Assembly (NCBI GenBank): GCA_003049465.1
Contig: PYSS01000011.1
Span: 62,001 to 126,000, forward strand
Direction: 5' to 3'
Length of the DNA: 64,000 nt
Source of the DNA: Magnaporthiopsis rhizophila
Lineage: Eukaryota; Ascomycota; Sordariomycetes; Magnaporthales; Magnaporthaceae
Under the pieces are notes generated by a model, which worked only from the letters and a program-made list of their open reading frames with translations, did no database searches and was not told where the DNA came from. Both the position numbers and the translations under genes were made by a program. Below are positions 62,875-64,000 of the stretch, piece after piece; position 1 is the first letter of the stretch, and each line of letters opens with the position of its first letter.

Positions 62875-64000
62875 TCAAACAACCCGGTCGGGACTCTCCC
62901 CTTCGGCAACAATGGCGACGCCGAGCCCGCGGTCCGGGCTCTGCAGAACAAGCTGCTCATGTCTCCTCGCTCGGATGTAGTCGCTCAGGGCCCGGATGAG
63001 GACAAACCAGCCCACAATCATGAGAATGTATGCGAGCAACTCCGAGCCACTGATCCACCCCTCAGCCTTATGATGCGAGCTTGAGCCGTCACCGCCGCCG
63101 CCGCCAGTCCCGACGTTGTTGGGGTCAAAGTCGTGTGCGTTGGGATCTGGCGGGTTTGAGTACCCGTCAGAGCTCCCACCCATAGAACCGTTCGGGGCGC
63201 CCTTCATATAGAAGCCCCACTGGATGAGAGTGATGCCCAGGCCGCTGCGCGATCCGTTCTTGGCCGCGTGCGACGAGTGAAGTAGGTACGTGAGCAGGAA
63301 CCCAATCAGCGGCTGGATCGACACCGAGATCATGCCATTCCAGACAAACGAGAAAAACGACCCGACGGGCATCCCGTCTATGTACACCTCGTCGAGTCCG
63401 CTGAGTCCCGGTCCCAGAATGGTCGTCTCCCAGTATGGCGGTGCCGCGTCTGCAGCAGCCTGTTCGTACGTCTGCGATAGTTGGGAAAACAAGTTAGTCA
63501 CACGCACGACCATTGCCTCTATTCCGGTCTTCTGTCGCCGAGGCTCCCTTGCATGGAATGACCTACCGGTGGCTGTTCCTCCTTCTCCTCCCCACGCTCC
63601 GGTTTCGCCATGATATTCGAAAAGACACCATCTGATTGGATGCCGCCACCGTACACTCGAAACGGCGTTGAAGTAGCCCCAGGGGGCGGTACCGTCGCGG
63701 GGGCACGAGTAGGCGCTGCGGGAGCGCTGCCTGTGGGGGCAGGATGGCTGCTGGACGTCGAACTCGACGACGAAGGGGTGAATGCTGCCGAGGATGACTG
63801 TGGGGTGCCGCGCACCAGGCGTTGGGTGTCGTCGACCTCATCGTCACTATCGTCGCCACTGTCGAAGGCGTCGGCGAGAGCCGAGTCTACCGGCGCATTG
63901 TTGCCTCGATCTCGGTCGACGGATAGAATAGAGGACGCCCTCGAGTGGAACGACGGCGGGGGCGAGTTTGGTATCCTTTGCGTCCGGGAGGCACTGTGTC
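62875..64000 (-). CDS. Bsd2/NDFIP-like metal homeostasis adaptor, 5' end outside the window
   Basis: Homologue of yeast Bsd2, an adaptor in Golgi/endosomal membranes that directs metal transporters to Rsp5 ubiquitin ligase. Exons seen are at least 64000-63567 and 63471-62875, separated by a 95-nt intron (GTAGGT...CGCAG) that splits EEQPP-TYEQAAADAAPPYWE. That PP-x-Y-like site fits the Rsp5/Nedd4 WW-domain contact. The first exon is open to the window edge with no ATG, so the start is missing. It carries an acidic run (FDSGDDSDDEVDD) and DGVFSNIMAKPERGE. Three hydrophobic segments follow: MPVGSFFSFVWNGMISVSIQ, PLIGFLLTYLLHSSHAAKNG and the last near LLAYILMIVGWFVLI. Confidence 0.9.

Noticed and set aside
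1..64000. CRISPR arrays, rRNA genes, secondary-metabolite core genes (PKS/NRPS/terpene), intact transposons
   Set aside because: Looked for and not seen in this window.

Overview
The window is nuclear DNA of a filamentous ascomycete, most likely a Sordariomycete. Protein genes are split by short (about 57-121 nt) GT-AG introns, often with CTAAC-type branch sites. Spacers are long and pyrimidine-rich, there are no operons, and the gene set is typical of moulds: an Atg26 sterol glucosyltransferase, a Con-13-like protein, a fungal protoglobin, a LysM protein, a chitin deacetylase and a Bsd2-like protein. The genus cannot be fixed from sequence alone. I found about 25 protein genes, one tRNA-Ser(AGA) and a few gene remnants.

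Layout. 2.0-5.2 kb: trehalose-6-phosphate phosphatase (Tps2 type). 6.4-12.6 kb, all minus strand: an extended SDR reductase with a suspicious splice acceptor, two unrecognised genes (one with an in-frame TGA or an odd intron) and a protoglobin. 14.1-19.9 kb: two paralogous BTB-like genes in inverted orientation around a putative six-hairpin glycosidase, then a shortened CHRD-domain gene. 20.9-22.7 kb: a monocarboxylate-type MFS transporter. 24.1-29.4 kb: a secreted protein of about 1,700 residues built of Ser/Thr/Asn and Gly/Gln repeats. 30.4-32.8 kb: an EI24/Rrt8-like membrane protein and a secreted chitin deacetylase. 33.9-37.5 kb: a GFA/CENP-V-type zinc protein and a D-2-hydroxyacid dehydrogenase with an Asn-Gly-His-rich insert. 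38.1-43.0 kb: Atg26. 45.2-46.7 kb: a mitochondrial Mtf2-like protein. 46.9-51.5 kb: three secreted proteins in a row on the minus strand (DUF8021-like, Con-13-like with an HExxH motif, LysM). 53.0 kb: tRNA-Ser. 53.6-55.4 kb: a protein joining a fungal NLR-type N-terminal domain to a low-molecular-weight tyrosine phosphatase-like domain that lacks its catalytic cysteine. 55.8-64.0 kb: a small mitochondrial protein, a gene remnant, a secreted Cys-rich protein, an NmrA-like protein, a secreted unknown, a protein-L-isoaspartate methyltransferase and the 3' part of a Bsd2 homologue cut by the window edge.

The genes do not form one pathway. Themes are stress and housekeeping (trehalose, protein repair, sterol glucosylation with pexophagy, metal-transporter sorting) and the cell surface or secretome (chitin deacetylase, LysM, repeat-rich wall protein, Con-13, DUF8021, CHRD, Cys-rich). 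The most novel-looking item is the protein at 53.6-55.4 kb. The BTB-glycosidase-BTB block and several apparent gene-decay events also merit a second look. Exon borders were read by eye from splice signals and frame continuity.
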